Source: Seison nebaliae (taxonomy: Eukaryota; Rotifera; Pararotatoria; Seisonacea; Seisonidae). From it: a stretch of 64,000 nucleotides of DNA. Below, piece by piece: positions 20,720-33,204 of this stretch. Positions within the stretch are counted from its first letter, which is position 1; each line of letters opens with the position of its first letter. The notes beneath the pieces are model-generated. The model made no database searches. It was not told the DNA's origin and worked only from the letters and a program-made list of their open reading frames with translations. Location: NCBI GenBank assembly GCA_023231475.1, contig JALJEE010002631.1, forward strand, positions 1-64,000. The letters are read 5' to 3'. The position numbers and the translations under genes were made by a program.

Positions 20720-23700
20720 ATGGCACGAACGAAACAAACGTTACATTTCTTATGAATTCAACTAAATTATAATATATAATTAGAGCACGGAAGGGGAAGA
20801 AAGGGGCTGGAGTAATTATCAAACAACAAAAAGAACCGGACGATGAAGATAATTCTGATGAAAGCGAACCAATTGAAAAAAAACAACATGAAGTTTATTT
20901 CAATTTACCTACAAACGTTCAGGAAAGTGACGCAATAATAAAAAAATTTATTGTTACTTCAAATTATTGTAATTAAATTATAAAACCTGTTTCATGGAAG
21001 AAAACTATCGACGACGATTGGAGTAATTATGGTGAGTCAGCAACGAAATTCCATTTCCATGACGTAAAAATTCTGAATGATTATCTCCTTTATTGGATCC
21101 ATGATGAGACGAAAAAGAGAACGAATATTTTTCCCAAACTGAAATACCTCTGTGTTCCTAGTCAGGCTTACATAACTCATTACGCATATAACATTTGTGG
21201 TATTGTTGTTGATAACTCGCATAAATTAGTTAAAATTTTTTTAATAACAATTATCAATTGTTGTCTCACTAAATAATGTTAGAGTTTGGAACGATTCCAT
21301 CAAATCTCCATTTCTCATCATGATACTAAATTGAAACATTCGAGTGATTCGACAGCGTTCGCCGTTGAAATTCATCAAACGGAATACGGTCAGAAATCTT
21401 TGTGTAATATTTTGATGAAAATGAATATTGCCAGTTTTCTTATTATTTCTCTATTGGTTATAATTTAAATGTTATCAGTTCAGTCAAATATCAAATCGAA
21501 CGAGATGTTCTATTCATATGATTTAGATTATAAGTTTACACTCAATTTCTCCAATCTTCCCAACAAACATCAATTGTCGAGAAAACAAACAATCGATTTA
21601 GTTTGGTTGGATTGTGAGAAAGATAATTGTCGAGATAAATTGAAAGAACTTCTCGTTGAATTATATTCGATCAAAGTTTTAAAATTGTCAATTTTGAATA
21701 TTCAAAACACTAAAAATATTTAGGGTACTGAAGGGATCATTTTTTATGACGTTAATAAAACATTGTTGACCGATGAACAATTCAAAGAGATTTTAACGAG
21801 TATTGTCAAAGAACATCAGTCAGAAATGGAAAAGAATTTACGAACAAAATATCCGCCGGACAAGTTCCTTTCATTTCATAGTTCCCACAATAATTACGTC
21901 ATCTTAACAGAACATTTACATTAATGGAACAATTATCAGCTTCTCATCTTGTCCAACGATTGATGTTTTGTGGAGAGTTCTTGAACAAATTTCAATCTCA
22001 GAAATGTCTCTTGACAACTAAAGAAGTTTTTCTTCAAATTTCCAATTATTAAAAATTCTCATTTCTTCATCAGAATGTGAAAGAAAAGTTTATGGAATTA
22101 TGTAAAACGATGGACGATAAGATGTATCATTTGAAAAGTGAATTTAATTTATATAAATCAATTTACACATTCGATGAATTGTTGCAAGAATTATATTTCA
22201 GTTATATCTTTCCGTATAATTATTATTCAATTTGAATTTGTCTTATAGAAAGAGTGGAAGAATCTTTAGTTAATTGTAGATTATTAATCTTTCGTTTATG
22301 TGAGATGGTTAGATTCATTCATATCTTTTATAAGAAAAAATTTTCGCATATTTCTAATTTGTAAACATTTCAGGGTGTTTGGCATTACATTAAAGAACCA
22401 TTTAGTCGATCAACACTCAATTTCGATTCACCAGATGCATTGAAATGTCAGAAATTTTCAAATGATTTAGTAATCGTACAAAAAGCCAAGTTCATGATGT
22501 TAATTGAACGGATTAAAGATCTAAAGATAATGGACTGTAATTGGAAGAATGTTTATGGAATCATTTCAAATTTCAAAACCTTCCAAGATGGTGGTGTTAA
22601 CGAAGTTGTTAGATAATTATTTTCTTACGATTTCATTGAGAAATTGTTTGTTAGGGATTGTGGAGTGAATGTTTATTGCGATTAAATATCGTCTCACCAA
22701 CTCCGAGAAAATTAGTGGAATATGTTGAAATTAATGATAAGATTCTCTCGTCGGTGGTTGAAGAAGTATCGGAAAAAAATGATGATTCGGCATTCAATTC
22801 ATTTTATTTACCGAAATCGAAAAAATTTATATTTTCTCCCGTCAATCAAGAAATTGTTAATGATTTATAGCATTTTCAATTTTAACATCGATTTAAATTT
22901 TAATATGGATTTAGGTTGATTATTATATGGGAATAAAAGAAGAAAAATCGTCGAAGAAGATAAGTGGAACGCCAATTTTTTTGGAATACAAACGTGTTTG
23001 GTATCTAACTTTAGCATTGACGAAATTATGGAAAGAAATTACGAATATATTTGTCTTTTCCGCAAATGGTTCACTATTCACAGAGTATTCTTATACGAAT
23101 AATTTTTTATTGTTTTCAGGATTAATTTCTAAAGGTGAAGATTCTGATGAGAAAAGTATTACTAATGTCGAAATAATATATTTGTGTTCTACACACCTCA
23201 TATTTCGAATTGGTTGTATCGATTTCGGTTTGCAAATCAAATGGGATGTCGGCGACATAAAATCATCGATCATTCATTCAGGTTTTACTCATTTCTGATT
23301 AGTAGAAGATTATCTTTGTTCGAAAGATGAACTAATCTTAACATGTCGGACGTTGAATCCGAATCGAACAATGCAAAACTCCGATACTCTTGATGCCAAT
23401 TTCTTACAATATTTCAGTTCAGTTATCGGTGAAATTACGACAATCATTTCGGCACTTTTAAAGGATATGGAATTGGAGGAATATTATAAGGAATTTGGAG
23501 CCGATATAAAATTTAATAACAGTTTCATTATTTAGTCTTTTCGTTTCTAAATTAGTTTTAGGTATTCCATTTCTCACTCATCAGTTTAAGAAGGACATTT
23601 GTCAGAAATGTGGTATCAATTCAGTTTATCATCGAATTTATTTCGTTAGATGATTTATCCAAATTGTTTCTGTTAATAATATCCAATTTTTGAAGAAAAG

Positions 23701-26700
23701 TTATTTGAAAATTAATTTACCACTAAGATTTACTGATGAATGGATTGTACGTGGACATGTTGTGGCATTACCAGCAAGAGTTAATTCCAAACTAATAACA
23801 CATGGTTCCTTCTGTTTTCTAGTTTCCCTTGTTAACATTTTATTGATTAGAGCAGAACAAAAACACTCAGATGAGAATAAGTGATGCATCAAATGTCATG
23901 GATATTTATAAACCGAATGCATTCAGTGTGAACGAACCATGTTCACTTCATGTTCGTCTAAATAATTATGAATTACGATTTGTCATCGGGATACAAATTG
24001 AGAATTTGAAAGTTTCCTATTCGTCGACTATCAAAATCATCAAGATTCGCATTTTCTTCAATCAAACTAATAACAATATAATCATTGTACCAATAGTTGA
24101 TAAGGATGAACAAGAAGGCACAATAATTGCTTCGAATATCGACCTAAGTTCGTATGTGAGTTATCCTGCGGAGAATGAAACTCAACCGAAGAAACCAGTA
24201 ACTAAAAAGGAAGGAGGAATTGCAAACGAACTAGAGGTTGTTCGTAAAAGTGTGGGTACGGAGAGAGCGAAATTACTCGAAGAATTACAAGCAACACGAA
24301 TGAGTCAACTTTCATCGGTAAAATATACGAAAAATAAACAACCTAACAATAAGACGGCAAGTTTACCTCAAAAATTTGAAGAAGAAAAGGTACTTAAACG
24401 GAGAGTTAAGGCAAAAACTTTGAATACAAAAATGAATGAAGTTGAACCACCGTCATATCCGACAGAAAATAACCAATTGCAAAAACTAAATATGTTTAAA
24501 ATCGATGAAACACAACAACAAAAACAACAACAAAATAATTTTTCTTTTACAAAAAATAAAAGTTTTCAGCCAATACAACAAGAGCAAATGGATGAAGAAT
24601 CATATTTAAGTGAAGATGAATTAGATAGTGATGAATTAGATTGTAATGTGCGTGAGCCACATTGGAAAATTATAAAATCACCCGCAGCGAAAACTTCAAC
24701 GAATCTACGAGATGGTAACATGTTTATGTGTTCTCTTTTGCAAGTGCCAGATGAAAAGACAAAAGTTCAATATTCTCTTTAACAATTATATCCTAAAATT
24801 GTCCTTTTAGTTGTTTCGACCAGCCTCCATTTATTCATATGTCGGTTTTTATTTGAATAATATGCCACTCGGTTTTTTCAATTTGATGGAATTGGATTCG
24901 ATCGTAAATAAACTGAACATCGGAACTACTCAACAAAAAATGAAAATAGAAAAAAAGGATTTGGAAGAACAATTACCATCTTTGTCGATAACACCTTTCC
25001 TAATATCGTCCACGAAAAACAAAAGCGATTTCTGTATATTTAGTAGAAATACTGAGATAAATTTGATTTCTCGTGAAGCGAAAGTTCGATCTAACTTCAT
25101 CTAACTCATTTTTACGTTTTTATCATAATCGGACTTCAGGAAATAAAGAATGGAATGTTGTTGGAAGCTGTGGATCGATTGAATGTACATTTATTGTGTG
25201 TGGCGACAATTATAAATGTTGAAAGAACAATTTATGGAGTGAAAGTAAGAATTCATTTTGATGGTTAAAATATAATTATTCGGTTTTAATGATAAACTTG
25301 ATTGTAAATAATAAAAATCAATTAGGATGGACGGATAGATTTGATTATGAAACGAATATCGATAATTTAGATTTACGACCATGTGGATATCATAAAAATG
25401 CAGAGAACTCCCAACATAGAAATCTGCAGTCACCAAAAGGATATACGGGACGAGAGTTCACTTGGTCGAATTATTTTACAGAAGAGAATCGACAACCAAT
25501 TCCATTTCATATATTCACAAAAGTTAACATAAATTTGAATTATTTAATATGAATATAATATTATAGGAACAAAAAGGATGGATGAAAGTTGAAGATGTCC
25601 CGTCAGAATCCTTTTCGAAAATTCGACTTGATATATTACACCAATGTGAAAATGCTGAACTGAATAGTCGCGTCATTTGGAATCAAATGGTCAAATTATC
25701 ATGTTTAGATGTTGAACGAATATTCTCATCAATGCAAATGAATACGGGTGTCAGAACACTGATGTTGTTACCGAAAAATTTAAATTATGATCAGTTGTTT
25801 ATAGCGAATCAACATGTTTCCATTAGTCAGATGGAGAATCTTCATATGAATTATGGTAACGCATCGCCTCCATGTCTCTTAGATTATCCATCGTTCTCTG
25901 TTGATTTAATGTCTCTTAATGCGATGGATAGATTTGCAATAACCATCTCCCATTTATATCTCATATCATCGAAAGTTCTTTTATCTTCTTTTATCGTTTC
26001 TTCATTGCTTTCAAATAGAATGAAGATATTTTATGTTCCGGATTATGGCATCGGTTAAAATCCTCTTCATTATTCAACTTCATATCTGAAGATTATAACG
26101 AAGTAACTTCTAGTGGAATAATGAAGAAAATCTTGTCGAATGGTTTGAGAAAGATTTTGATTCAAATTGCTCTTCATCTCTCAATCGGAAATATTTCTGA
26201 TACTGATCAAATTATTAACAAATTCATAAACATTTCATTACCTTGGACTGTTTGGAGTAATGTAGAATATTTAACCAATACAACAGATTCATCAATTTCA
26301 GTCTCTCGAGGACTGTTACAAAACAATTTTGAGAAAGAATCCAACAAAGTTTCTAATTCTTTCTCATTGGGTACAAATCTCAAATTTCTTTTCTATTCAG
26401 ATTCTAGAAAATGTTCAACAATTCCATGAAAAGGTAAAGAAACATTCCACCAGTTCCTCGTTCAATAATTATTTTCTTGGAAATGAGGGAATTAATTTGG
26501 AATCGAAAGAATTCCTCCGAAATTTCACTGAAAATTATCTCGAGAAATTAACGACAAGTATAGAAGTGTTAAGTAAGTTCGATGAGAATGGAAGATGTTA
26601 CTTTCAAAATGAGATTAATGGAACGAATTCGATAGTCTCATCGATAGTCGACTGTCTTAATAGTCGAAATATTATTACTAAAATTAGATTCACCAATTCA

Positions 26701-29700
26701 AACACTGCGGAATTGCAAGAGAGCGATAAAAAGATGTTAATAAAAATTTCAAAGATATACGAAAATTTGGAAGAATTGAGATTGGAAAAGTATGATTTGA
26801 AGTCGTTATCGATGAATTTGGATCAATTAAGTAGATTGAAATCATTACATTTAACACAATCGGATATAGATGAATTTTCGTGGAAAAATGAAATTCTTGA
26901 AGATTTGTCTTTGGAATCGAATAAACTATTCACTTCAATATCTCAATCGACCTTTCAATTACAAAATTTGAAATTGTTGAATCTAAGTGGAACAGCAATC
27001 AAATCGATTTCACATGAAATTACATCATTGGAGAATCTGGAAGAATTGCAACTAAATCGATTAGTTCATGGTGCACTTCAGTTGCCTAGTTCGTTGGAAT
27101 TGATGACGAAATTGAAAGTTTTAGGTTTGGCCGGAATTCCGATGATAGTTGATAAAGATAATGATCAATCGATTTTCTGTGAGACACTTAAAAGTCACAT
27201 TGTTGAATTTTATGAAAATTATTTACCTTTAGAAGTTAAAAGTTTTATAGTATAAATTCTTCCTAAAATTCCTCTCTCAGACAATCGAGAAATGGATAAG
27301 TGAATGTATTCCAGCTGATCCGAGACGATTATCAAAAGAAGAAATGTCGTCATTCAATTCACGAATATTTTACCGTTTCACTCGATATGGAGATGGTAAT
27401 ATCCCGAAACTACCGACAACTTTATTCGATTTGAAGAATTTGACATATTTGGATTTGTCTTATCAAGCGATCTTCGAGATAACGAACGAGATTAAACATT
27501 TGGTGAACTTAGAAGAATTGTTGTTAGCTTATTGTACGATTTTAGATGAGATTTCAAGTGAAATAGCAAATTTAACTAAATTGAAATCAGTTGTATTAAC
27601 CGGTTGCATGTCATTAAGGACACCACCACCAGAAGTTGCAAGTCGAGGATTTGTTAGTATTATTTCTTATTTGAAACGGCTGAATACTGGAAGTGTCGAC
27701 TGTAAAAGAACCAAATTAATGTTGGTCGGTACTGGTGGAGCTGGAAAGACGAGGTTATTAGAAATTTAAAATTTTAAAATTTTAGATTATTTTTTATTTT
27801 CAGTTTAGTTAATGCGATTCTCTCTCAATCACATGCTGAATATGATTATGATCATAATTCGAAACCGGATGTTACAGATGGAATAGATATAATAAAATGG
27901 AAACATCCAATTCAGGAGTCGTTCGTCCCGAAAGTCCCGAAGAGAAGACAATCGGCTCGTGCTCGACAACATAACGAACAACAATATATCGAGTATAGTA
28001 TTTGGGATTTCGCAGGGCAAACAGTTTATTATAATACTCATCAATTCTTCTTATCATCAAGAGCGGTATATCTTCTGGTATGGAATATGCGACAAGGAAT
28101 AGAGAACGCTGGATTGAAATTCTGGTTATCGTCTATCAGTTGTCATGCACCAACTGCACCAATATTTATCGTTGGAACTCATTTGGATGAAGTAGATAAA
28201 ATTGTGATAAGTGAAGAGGTTTATAAACGATCTTTCCCACAAATATCTGCTTTCTTCTATGTGAGTGTAATGGCGATGGATCATATAGATCGTTTAATCT
28301 CCACTATTATCGAACGATCGTTAGAGGAACAATATATGGGAGAACAAATACCTGAAGCATGGTTGTTATATGAAAAAAACTTGATGGAAATCTCTAATCA
28401 AAATATCATTTCATTAGATACCGCTAAATCGATAGCATTAGATTGTGGTATCGTTGGTCATGAGGAGCAGATGGAATCGATAGGATTCCTTCATTCACTC
28501 GGATCTATTCAATATTTTGACAATATCTATTTGAAAGATAAAGTGGTAGTGAATCCTCAATGGATTGTTAAAATTATGTCTTGTCTAGTCTCAGTCAAAC
28601 AAAATCCAATTGTTGACGGAAGATTAGATCATTCACTTTTAGAAAAGATTTGGAAAGAGGATCTTTGTGCCAAATCACTTCATGAATGGGTTTTACATTT
28701 AACGGAGAAATTCGATTTGACATTTCCATTGAAAATTGAAAATAATAAGAATAAATATAATTTAGTTCCATGTCTCTTACCAGATGTCCATCCAGAAAAT
28801 TTATTAGAAGAATGGAACGATCAAAAAAGATGGAATTTACCATCAATAACCGAAATCAAATTAGTTTTCGAATTCGATCATTTACCAACTGGATTATTCA
28901 ATCGATTACAAGTCCGTTTATTCCATCTCCATTCAAATGATTCGCCAATCATCTGGAAAAATGGATCACTCATTTCTCATTTTCCGGACAAAGCTCTCAT
29001 CTTCCAAACAAACGAGCAAAAAATTATTATAAAAGTTCGTGGAATACGTCCCGAGAATTTATTATTCTCCATCAATGACGTTATGATAATTCTCATCAAT
29101 GAATTTAATGGTGTCACATATGAAACGTTTTATCCATGTACGGAATGTGTTTCGGAGAACAAAGGTCAAAAAATAAACGAGAAAGAAAACTTCACAATCG
29201 ATCTTGATGATATGTTTTCCTTATCGTTAGTGAAACGTGCCACAGACCTCCAATCAGGATTATTACAATGTCGAAAATCATTTCATATCATTTCCATAAA
29301 AGATATCAGAAGTTTCTTTCAATTTCTCTTTTCTTCTTTTTACTGATCGTTTTAGTGAATTATTTGACTGACACTAATATCAATATGGATGATTCGTTCG
29401 ATTATAATTTATCTGAATTGAAATTGAAAGAAGAAAGATCGAAATTCGACGTTCTTATCATTTGTACGAAATCGGCAATGAACAAAATTCAGGTTGCTAC
29501 TAAATGTTTGGAACAAATAACGAAAAAAATGTTTATCGATATTTCTTTAAATTTTCCTTTAAACTCCTCTCTTCAATAGATGGACACGTACTCTGATTAA
29601 AGATGTTAAGAACGCTCTTGCAGAAGAACCTTTCAGTGCTGAAATTATAACTTTGTTGTGCAATGCGAAAATGATCGTCCCGATTATTACGGAAGATTTC

Positions 29701-31661
29701 GAAAAAGATGCTTTATCCGAATTGATGATCAATAAATTATTGGCATTATCTAAAAATCACATCAATAAAGTACTTCCGTTGATCTACAGTGAAAATCAGG
29801 AATGGAAACAAACTGATTTTTATTTTCGAGTTAAGGATGTGAAATTTATTAAAATGAATAAAACGAAAGAAGAAGAAAAGAAAGATAGTTTAGTTCAATT
29901 GGAAACGAGAACAAAAGAAATTATCCATGAAGAAGAAGTTGTAACGGAACAGGATTGCTTCATCAGTTACGCTTGGGCTGATGTCAAAATGAAGAATGAA
30001 AGTTTTTTTTGTACATATAAAAACTAATTCTATCAACGAGATAAATGTAGATCTGTTGAATCCGTTGCAGATTCATAAAGCGATTGTTGAAAATAAAATA
30101 TCTTGTTGGCTCGATCGAATTCATTTGAAGAATAACGTCATTAGTGATATTAGGAAAGGAATAGATAAATGTAAATTATTCATCGCTTGTTTATCGGACA
30201 ATGTTTTCTTCTTTAATTTCATTTTTATAATATTAATCATCCATTATTTTTAGTATTTGAAATCAGATGTATGTAAAAATGAATTTTATTATGCTATAAA
30301 GAATTGCAAGAAAGACGCCGCTATATGTTTCGTCGGAAATGAAAGTAAACGATTTCGTAATTCGGAAATTAGTTTATCTTTATAAACTTTAATTAAAAAT
30401 CTTACAATTATTGTTAGATTTCCTATGTGGAGCATCGAAAATTCCTGAATTTAATTTCACCGTATTTAACCCAATCGAAAATTTAATTAATCATATTCAT
30501 TCAACTCTGAAAAATCATCAAGCTCCTAACAACATAATTCCACCGACTGACAATTCCAACATTTATCATCAACAAACCATTGAATGGATTCAACGAACAT
30601 TTCTAAAAGGATTAAGTTCAACTAAAATTCGATTACCCCGCTTATTTTTACTAGACTATTTGGAGGAAGAAAAAAAAGTTAAACTAATTAAAATACGTTT
30701 AAATTCACAATTTAATTTAAAATTTATAGTTTTCTTTCAACATTTTATGTGAACATGAGAAAGTTTGATTTTTAGAACAAAATGATTTTAGGATAATTCC
30801 CGTGATAATTTGTCCTTTTCAGAATTGGCATGTCGTCAAAAAGGATGATACCAGAATAATGATTAACGAAGAGATGAACGAAATCAAAAAATTTACCGTT
30901 TCTTATCTCTACAAAATATTGAGGATATGCAAACACTCCGATAATTTTAAATCAATAACATCATCAACAAATATTGACGAAGTATTTCAGGAACTCGAAA
31001 AGGTTTTTCTAATAAAATCAATTTTATCTTTTTCCAATTAATAATTTCCCCTAATTTATTTGTAGCAAATCACCGAACATTTCAGTCAAGTTTAAATCTT
31101 TCTTTTTTTTTAATTCTTAAAAATTCTTTTTTTTCATTTAGTCAACAAGTGCAAACGTTGAAAGCAAAGAACCGTTATTGGATTTACCGAATGCTTATCT
31201 AAAATTGTTAGAAATAATTGATCATAAAAAAATCAAAATAAATTCATTGAAAGAGTTTCATTTAGTTTTTTATAATTGAGAGAAATAATTCTGTTATAGA
31301 TGTCGAACTCTTGATGGAAAGACTTTGTGGTTGTGTATGGATCATATTAATGAAACAAATGCGTCAATCTTAACATCTGCCACCTCAACCGTTATCAACG
31401 ATAGTTCTATTAAATTAAAAAATTTGTTTTTGAAAGAACTGGATAATTTTGAGACTTTAGGTTTCATTTTTTCATCAAATGAGTTTAACTTTTATTTTTT
31501 AAGAACCGAAACAACCGTTACCGGTTCTGAAGCCTCAACCAAAGAAAAACAAACCATTACCCCAAATTAAACGTTCAGCTAACGATAACAAAAACGAGAC
31601 ATCGAACAAATTATCCCAATCACAATTAGGTGATCGTACAATTTTATCAATTGTAAAATAA
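20720..31661 (+). CDS. Giant ROCO-type protein: H3-tail-like N-terminus, MBT repeat, LRR, Roc-COR GTPase, TIR
   Basis: I read one gene with several dozen exons; every junction I placed keeps an open frame. ATG 20720 follows an in-frame TAA. Exon 1 (20720-20739) and exon 2 (from 20784) give MARTKQTARKGKKGAG, then an acidic stretch. The next roughly 1000 residues are unrecognised, including a Gln-rich linker near 24.5 kb. An MBT repeat lies at about 25.14-25.51 kb (GMLLEAVDRLNVHLLCVATI, VRIHFDGWTDRFDY, SPKGYTGREFTWSNYF). LRRs follow at 26.7-27.65 kb. Roc has P-loop GTGGAGKT at about 27.73 kb, WDFAGQ and GTHLDEVD. COR (FLHSLGSIQYFDN, VVVNPQWIVK) runs to 29.3 kb. A TIR-like segment sits at 29.4-29.8 kb and a clear TIR at 29.95-30.4 kb (QDCFISYAWAD, CWLDRIHL, KLFIACLSDNYLKSDVCKNE). 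The tail ends at TAA 31661. Roc-COR modules are dimeric GTPase switches; TIRs signal or cleave NAD+. No kinase. It could be two or three genes (for example split near 25.55 kb); the LRR-Roc-COR-TIR part is secure. Confidence 0.7.
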
Positions 31662-31830
31662 ACCATCATGATCGTTATTCATGTAATGGATTTTAAAAAA
31701 TGAATATTGATTATATGAATAATTTTTCAAAAAAAATTTGACAATAAAAATTTTATTTACAAATAATTTACAAATGATCAATATAAGTTGGTTGAAATTT
31801 GAAGATTGATTTGTTTGATGAAGAAATATT

Positions 31831-32911
31831 TTATTTTTTCGACTGTTGATATTGACCAAATGTTCCATGTAGCTGGGAAACAGTTTTTCCTTTAATCATA
31901 CTGGCGAGATATCGTTCACAGTGTTCTGATAATATCGGAATTTTTAGACATTCCGCTCCCTATCGTTAAATAATTAAATTATGAGAAAATATAAATTCAA
32001 TTATATAATAAAAATAATGAACATTGGCTAATAAACAAAGAATTTCTGGAGGAATATCTTTGAAGAATATTTGATGCCTCATTGGAATGCCATCAAGAAG
32101 ATTGAGAATACTTTTCGATTTGCTCATATCTAACGCAGCAGCTAAATCATAAACTTGATTACTATTGTCAATATGATCCTGTTTCAAACTGATTTCACAC
32201 CATTTAATGATCTAACAGAATGAACAAATGAAATTAAATGAGGTAAAGTGAAATGTGAACTAATTCTAAAACAATTGAATCGATATTATTAATATCAATC
32301 TGTAAATATTTCAAATTATTGAGATCATTCTTTTCTTTCGCATCACATATAATGGATTTCGATTGGAAATGTTGGAGTACGTTAGTGAATACTTGAGAAT
32401 ATTTAGCGATTTCAATCGGAGCTTGTAAAGACTTTCTCTCATTGAGAACGGTAAACTTGAAGTAGATTTCATGATTATCGGACGATCTTGATGAAACAGG
32501 TTTCTTCTTTAATTCATTAATTAATTCTGTACTTTTTTCTGAAAAGTTTTCATAAGTATCATCATCATCATCGTCGTCATTTTCGGCATTTGACGGAATT
32601 TGATCACCAGTTACATCAGGTTCCATATAATTGAAATTCTTCTTTACTTTTCTACCAATGTTTATTTGACTTTCTTTTAAAGTATCACAATCTGATGATC
32701 CACTACTGACACTGGCGAGTGAAACGTTTTCGTCCTGATTTAATGGATTATCTGAATGGGAACTGGTGGAACTGGTGGAACTGTTGTGAGATGAACGAGA
32801 AACTATAAGAGTATTTTTTGGTCGACGATTTTCTTCAGAAAACTCTTCATCGGAATCATCTCGTATATCATCGATTGTTTGAATTACATTAAAAAATTGA
32901 GGTCTGGGCAT
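31831..32911 (-). CDS. SKP1-like protein with acidic/Ser-rich N-terminal extension
   Basis: Three exons from ATG 32911 (MPRPQFFNVIQTIDDIRDDS) to TAA at 31831-31833. The first 145 or so residues are Ser- and Asp-rich and disordered. The rest follows the SKP1 fold: a BTB/POZ-like N-lobe (YFKFTVLNERKSLQAP ... KYLQIDINNIDSIVLELII, then KWCE), the LNLLDGIP...FKDIPPEILCLLANGAECLKIP block corresponding to SKP1 F..L....L..LI.AANYLDI, and the closing MIKGKTVSQLHGTFG that mirrors SKP1 MIKGKTPEEIRKTF. SKP1 links F-box proteins to cullin-1 in SCF ubiquitin ligases. The extension is not seen in ordinary SKP1, and the Trp-containing C-terminal tail of SKP1 is missing, so this may be a divergent paralogue. 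Introns begin GTTCAC and GTTCAT. Confidence 0.8.
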
Positions 32912-33204
32912 TGATTGAAATAAAAGAAGAATCTAAAAATAATAATAAAAAAAAATTCTAAGAAAATATATATGATGAATCATTAAAATCATTTCAAAGA
33001 AGAATAAAAGTTAAAATATGGAAAATTTAAATATTTTTATGATTCTCTATAAATAGACACAAAATTCAATTAATAATAATTTAATGATTGGAGAATGAAA
33101 ATGGAGGAAATGGAAATGGAACTACAATATATTCATGAGAGAAGATAACTCAAGAAAAGAAAGAATAGGAAAAAATTAATGAATATTTGAGATCGATCAA
33201 ATAA

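Noticed and set aside
21881-21939. A TAATG stop/start overlap at 21922-21926 that would end one gene and start another (MEQLSASHLV...).
   Set aside because: An intron at 21881-21939 (59 nt, GTTCCC...CAG) joins the flanking frames smoothly, so the overlap is most simply intronic sequence.
23550-24100. Resemblance of the segment around EWIVRGHVVALPA to the UPF1 1B/stalk region (WKGIGHVIKVP).
   Set aside because: Only a few residues match and no helicase motifs follow; too weak to name a domain.
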